This document shows, piece after piece, positions 61,763 to 64,000 of a stretch of 64,000 bases of DNA. The notes beneath the pieces were generated by a model, which saw nothing but the letters and a program-made list of their open reading frames with translations, did no database searches and was not told the origin of the DNA. Position 1 is the stretch's first letter, and each line of letters starts with the position of its first letter. A program made the position numbers and the translations under genes. Source of the DNA: Leishmania martiniquensis (lineage: Eukaryota; Euglenozoa; Kinetoplastea; Trypanosomatida; Trypanosomatidae); contig NC_090169.1 in NCBI RefSeq assembly GCF_017916325.1, positions 1,314,501-1,378,500 on the forward strand, read 5' to 3'.

Positions 61763-64000
61763 ATGGCGGCGCTGCTTCTGCCCGAAGCGGAGAGCGCTGC
61801 TGCGCCCGCCAACCTCCGCTCCAGTGCGTCGGACGAGGTAGAGGTGCTGCCCATAGGCAGTGGTGGCGAGGTGGGCCGCTCGTGCGTCGTGGTGCGCTAC
61901 AAGGGGCGCGGCGTCATGCTGGACTGTGGAAACCACCCAGCCAAAAGCGGCCTTGACTCCCTGCCCTTCTTTGACAGCATCAAGTGCGACGAGATCGATG
62001 TTGTTCTCATCACACATTTCCACTTGGACCACTGCGGGGCGCTGCCGTACTTCTGCAATCAGACGTCCTTCAAAGGTCGCATCTTCATGACCAGCGCCAC
62101 CAAGGCCTTCTACAAGATGGTCATGAACGACTTCCTGCGCATCGGCGCCGGGGCCAGTGACCTCGTCACGAGCGAGTGGCTGCAGAGCACCATCGACCGC
62201 ATCGAGACTGTGGAGTACCACGAAGAGGTCACCGTCAACGGCATCTCCTTTCAGCCATTCAACGCCGGTCACGTGCTTGGGGCAGCCATGTTCATGGTCG
62301 ACATCGCTGGCATGCGTGCTCTGTACACCGGTGATTTCTCTCGAGTGCCGGACCGCCACCTGCTCGGCGCGGAGGTGCCGCCGTACTCGCCGGATATCCT
62401 GATTGCGGAGAGCACTAACGGCATCCGCGAGCTCGAGTCGCGCGAAGAGCGCGAGCACCTCTTCACGAGCAGCGTCCACGACGTCGTGCGCCGCGGCGGT
62501 CGCTGTCTGGTACCAGTCTTTGCCCTTGGCCGTGCGCAGGAGCTGCTGCTCATTCTCGAGGAGTTCTGGGATGCGCACAAGGAACTGCAGAACGTCCCCA
62601 TCTACTACGCCTCTTCGCTGGCGCAGCGGTGCATGAAACTCTACCAAACCTTCGTCAGCGCCATGAACGACCGTGTGAAGCAGCAGCACGCCAACCATCA
62701 CAACCCTTTCGTCTTCAAATACATTCACTCCCTGATGGACACCAAAACCTTCGAGGACAACGGCCCGTGCGTGGTCCTCGCCTCTCCCGGTATGCTTCAG
62801 TCCGGCATCTCGCTTGAGCTGTTTGAGCGCTGGTGCGGCGACCGGCGCAACGGTATCATCATGGCCGGCTATTGCGTCGACGGCACTATTGCGAAGGATG
62901 TGCTTTCGAAACCGAAGGAGGTGACCAAGCCCGATGGCAAGGTGCTCCCACTGCGCATGAGTACCATCGAGGCCGTCTCCTTTTCCGCTCACTCTGATGG
63001 TCGGCAGACGCGCGATTTCATTCAGCATCTCACCAAAGTGAAGCACACAATCCTGGTGCACGGCAACCCTGGTGCCATGGGGCAGCTCAAGAATAAGCTC
63101 CTTCAAGACTTCCGCGACCGCAACATGTCCGTCTACACAACCATGAATCAAGAGTCGATCCGCATTCCATTTGTGCAGGAGCGCACCGCGAAGGTCATGG
63201 GCAAGCTGGCGAGCATGAGCCTGCGGGAGGGCGAATTCGTCAGCGGTGTGATGCTTGTGTCTGGCCAACATCAGTACAGTATAGTCCACCCTGACGACAT
63301 CCCTGTGTTCACGGACTTGAGCGTGAATCGTATCCAGCAGGCGATGGTTCTCCCGCTGCCGCGCCACCGCTCACCGCTGGAGGTGTTGCAGGTGCTGCAG
63401 CGGTACTTTGCGCAAAGCAAACTGTTCGAGGATGTGACGCCACGCCAGTCCAATGACGAGGAGGTGGCCGAGGCCCATCGGACAGCCGCCGAGCGCGGTG
63501 AGACCCGAGATCCGGACACGACACTGCTCTACGTCTCCAGAGATGTCACCGTGGACGTGCACAAGAGCTCGCAGGCGCAGACGACGCTTATCATCACGTG
63601 GTACAGCAGCCACTACAACGACCTCCTCGCTGACGTCACGTGCATCGCACTCGCGAAGCTTGCCGAGGAGCCGCATGAGGCGGAGGGTGAGGACGTGCTG
63701 GTGCCCGCTGACGTCTCGGGCCAGGACCGTATCTTTCGCGTCAAGTGCTTTCACTACATGATCTCACAGTTCTATCCGTCTGTCAAGACAAACTTGTCGT
63801 CAGGCAGCTGCACCGTCACCCTTGCGGATGGTCAAGTAGCCAACATCGTGGACTGCATCGAAGTCTATTTGGAGCGCAGCAATAGCAAGAAGGATGTCGA
63901 CTACGACGCGCCAGAGGTTCAGAAGCTGAAGCAGATCTTGAAGCGCATCTATCTGACCCTCTTTCCCATTCCAGCAGACAACGGTTGGTGTGATTGCGGT
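61763..64000 (+). CDS. CPSF3: CPSF3 (CPSF73) pre-mRNA 3'-end endonuclease, 3' partial
   Basis: The frame runs 746 codons from the ATG at 61763 to the last base without a stop, so only the C-terminal end is missing. The metallo-beta-lactamase motif H85-F-H87-L-D89-H90, H170, D191 in 'YTGDFSR' and E216 in 'IAESTNG' are all present. The beta-CASP motifs H410 ('SAHSDG') and H433 ('VHGNPG') complete the two-zinc site, so it should be catalytically active. CPSF73 cleaves nascent transcripts at the poly(A) site. In trypanosomatids this is coupled to trans-splicing of the downstream gene. Asn219 follows the E216-S-T motif; that residue number is the one reported for benzoxaborole resistance in Leishmania (Asn to His). 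Here the wild-type Asn is present. The C-terminal CPSF73/100-type domain is visible after residue 570. Confidence 0.96.
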   Translation, partial: MAALLLPEAESAAAPANLRSSASDEVEVLPIGSGGEVGRSCVVVRYKGRGVMLDCGNHPAKSGLDSLPFFDSIKCDEIDVVLITHFHLDHCGALPYFCNQTSFKGRIFMTSATKAFYKMVMNDFLRIGAGASDLVTSEWLQSTIDRIETVEYHEEVTVNGISFQPFNAGHVLGAAMFMVDIAGMRALYTGDFSRVPDRHLLGAEVPPYSPDILIAESTNGIRELESREEREHLFTSSVHDVVRRGGRCLVPVFALGRAQELLLILEEFWDAHKELQNVPIYYASSLAQRCMKLYQTFVSAMNDRVKQQHANHHNPFVFKYIHSLMDTKTFEDNGPCVVLASPGMLQSGISLELFERWCGDRRNGIIMAGYCVDGTIAKDVLSKPKEVTKPDGKVLPLRMSTIEAVSFSAHSDGRQTRDFIQHLTKVKHTILVHGNPGAMGQLKNKLLQDFRDRNMSVYTTMNQESIRIPFVQERTAKVMGKLASMSLREGEFVSGVMLVSGQHQYSIVHPDDIPVFTDLSVNRIQQAMVLPLPRHRSPLEVLQVLQRYFAQSKLFEDVTPRQSNDEEVAEAHRTAAERGETRDPDTTLLYVSRDVTVDVHKSSQAQTTLIITWYSSHYNDLLADVTCIALAKLAEEPHEAEGEDVLVPADVSGQDRIFRVKCFHYMISQFYPSVKTNLSSGSCTVTLADGQVANIVDCIEVYLERSNSKKDVDYDAPEVQKLKQILKRIYLTLFPIPADNGWCDCG

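Noticed and set aside
61424..63367. 647-codon frame on the minus strand
   Set aside because: It is the antisense shadow of CPSF3, whose + frame has all catalytic motifs. It is His/Val/Arg-rich, as expected for a GC-rich antisense frame.
1..64000. CRISPR arrays, bacterial operons, phage or integrative elements
   Set aside because: No regularly spaced short repeats, Shine-Dalgarno-linked genes or integrase/transposase genes were seen; the layout is that of a kinetoplastid polycistron.

Overview
The window looks like nuclear DNA of a Leishmania-type trypanosomatid. All 20 supported genes lie on the + strand without a visible intron. They are separated by long, strongly pyrimidine-rich spacers full of GT/CA and AT microsatellites. 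Polypyrimidine tracts followed by an AG sit just upstream of several ATGs, as expected for spliced-leader trans-splicing inside one polycistronic unit. Coding DNA is GC-rich. Several products match trypanosomatid families (CPSF3 with Asn219, SNM1, a keto-acid decarboxylase, an orphan P450). From memory and unverified, the gene content resembles Leishmania chromosome 34. Species cannot be decided.

Layout. 0-7 kb: 3' end of an unknown gene, a polytopic membrane protein, and a ThDP-dependent pyruvate/indolepyruvate-type decarboxylase. 10.8-13.2 kb: an SNM1/Pso2 crosslink-repair nuclease. 15.6-25.1 kb: a zinc-ribbon protein, a BRAP2-like RING/ZnF-UBP protein, an unknown helical protein, a YbeY endoribonuclease and a leucine-rich protein. 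26.4-30 kb: an LYR-like small protein and a cytochrome P450. 32.9-42 kb: an unknown large protein, a katanin/VPS4-like AAA ATPase, a DTD2/ATD-type tRNA deacylase, an LYRM7-like protein and a hexose-6-phosphate 1-epimerase. 42-59 kb: mostly non-coding, with two related genes built from repeated HECT-N-lobe-like modules. 59-64 kb: a membrane-anchored glyoxalase II-like protein and CPSF3, which is still open at the window end.

Repeats. A 372-bp segment occurs twice in direct orientation (4078-4449 and 57245-57616) with one mismatch by my reading. The copies bracket almost the whole gene set. Two diverged copies of another interspersed repeat lie near 8.6 kb and 43.0 kb. Both families resemble degenerate SIDER-type retroposons, but I could not check this against a consensus.

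Functional themes. The genes are not an operon in the bacterial sense. Several are probably mitochondrial (YbeY, two LYR-type proteins, the zinc-ribbon protein). Three carry the metallo-beta-lactamase fold (SNM1, the glyoxalase II-like protein, CPSF3). The most novel-looking item is the pair of HECT-module proteins at 48.5-54.9 kb. They repeat only a sub-region of the HECT N-lobe, have no visible catalytic C-lobe, share a C-terminal peptide motif and sit in a 17-kb stretch that is otherwise almost gene-free.
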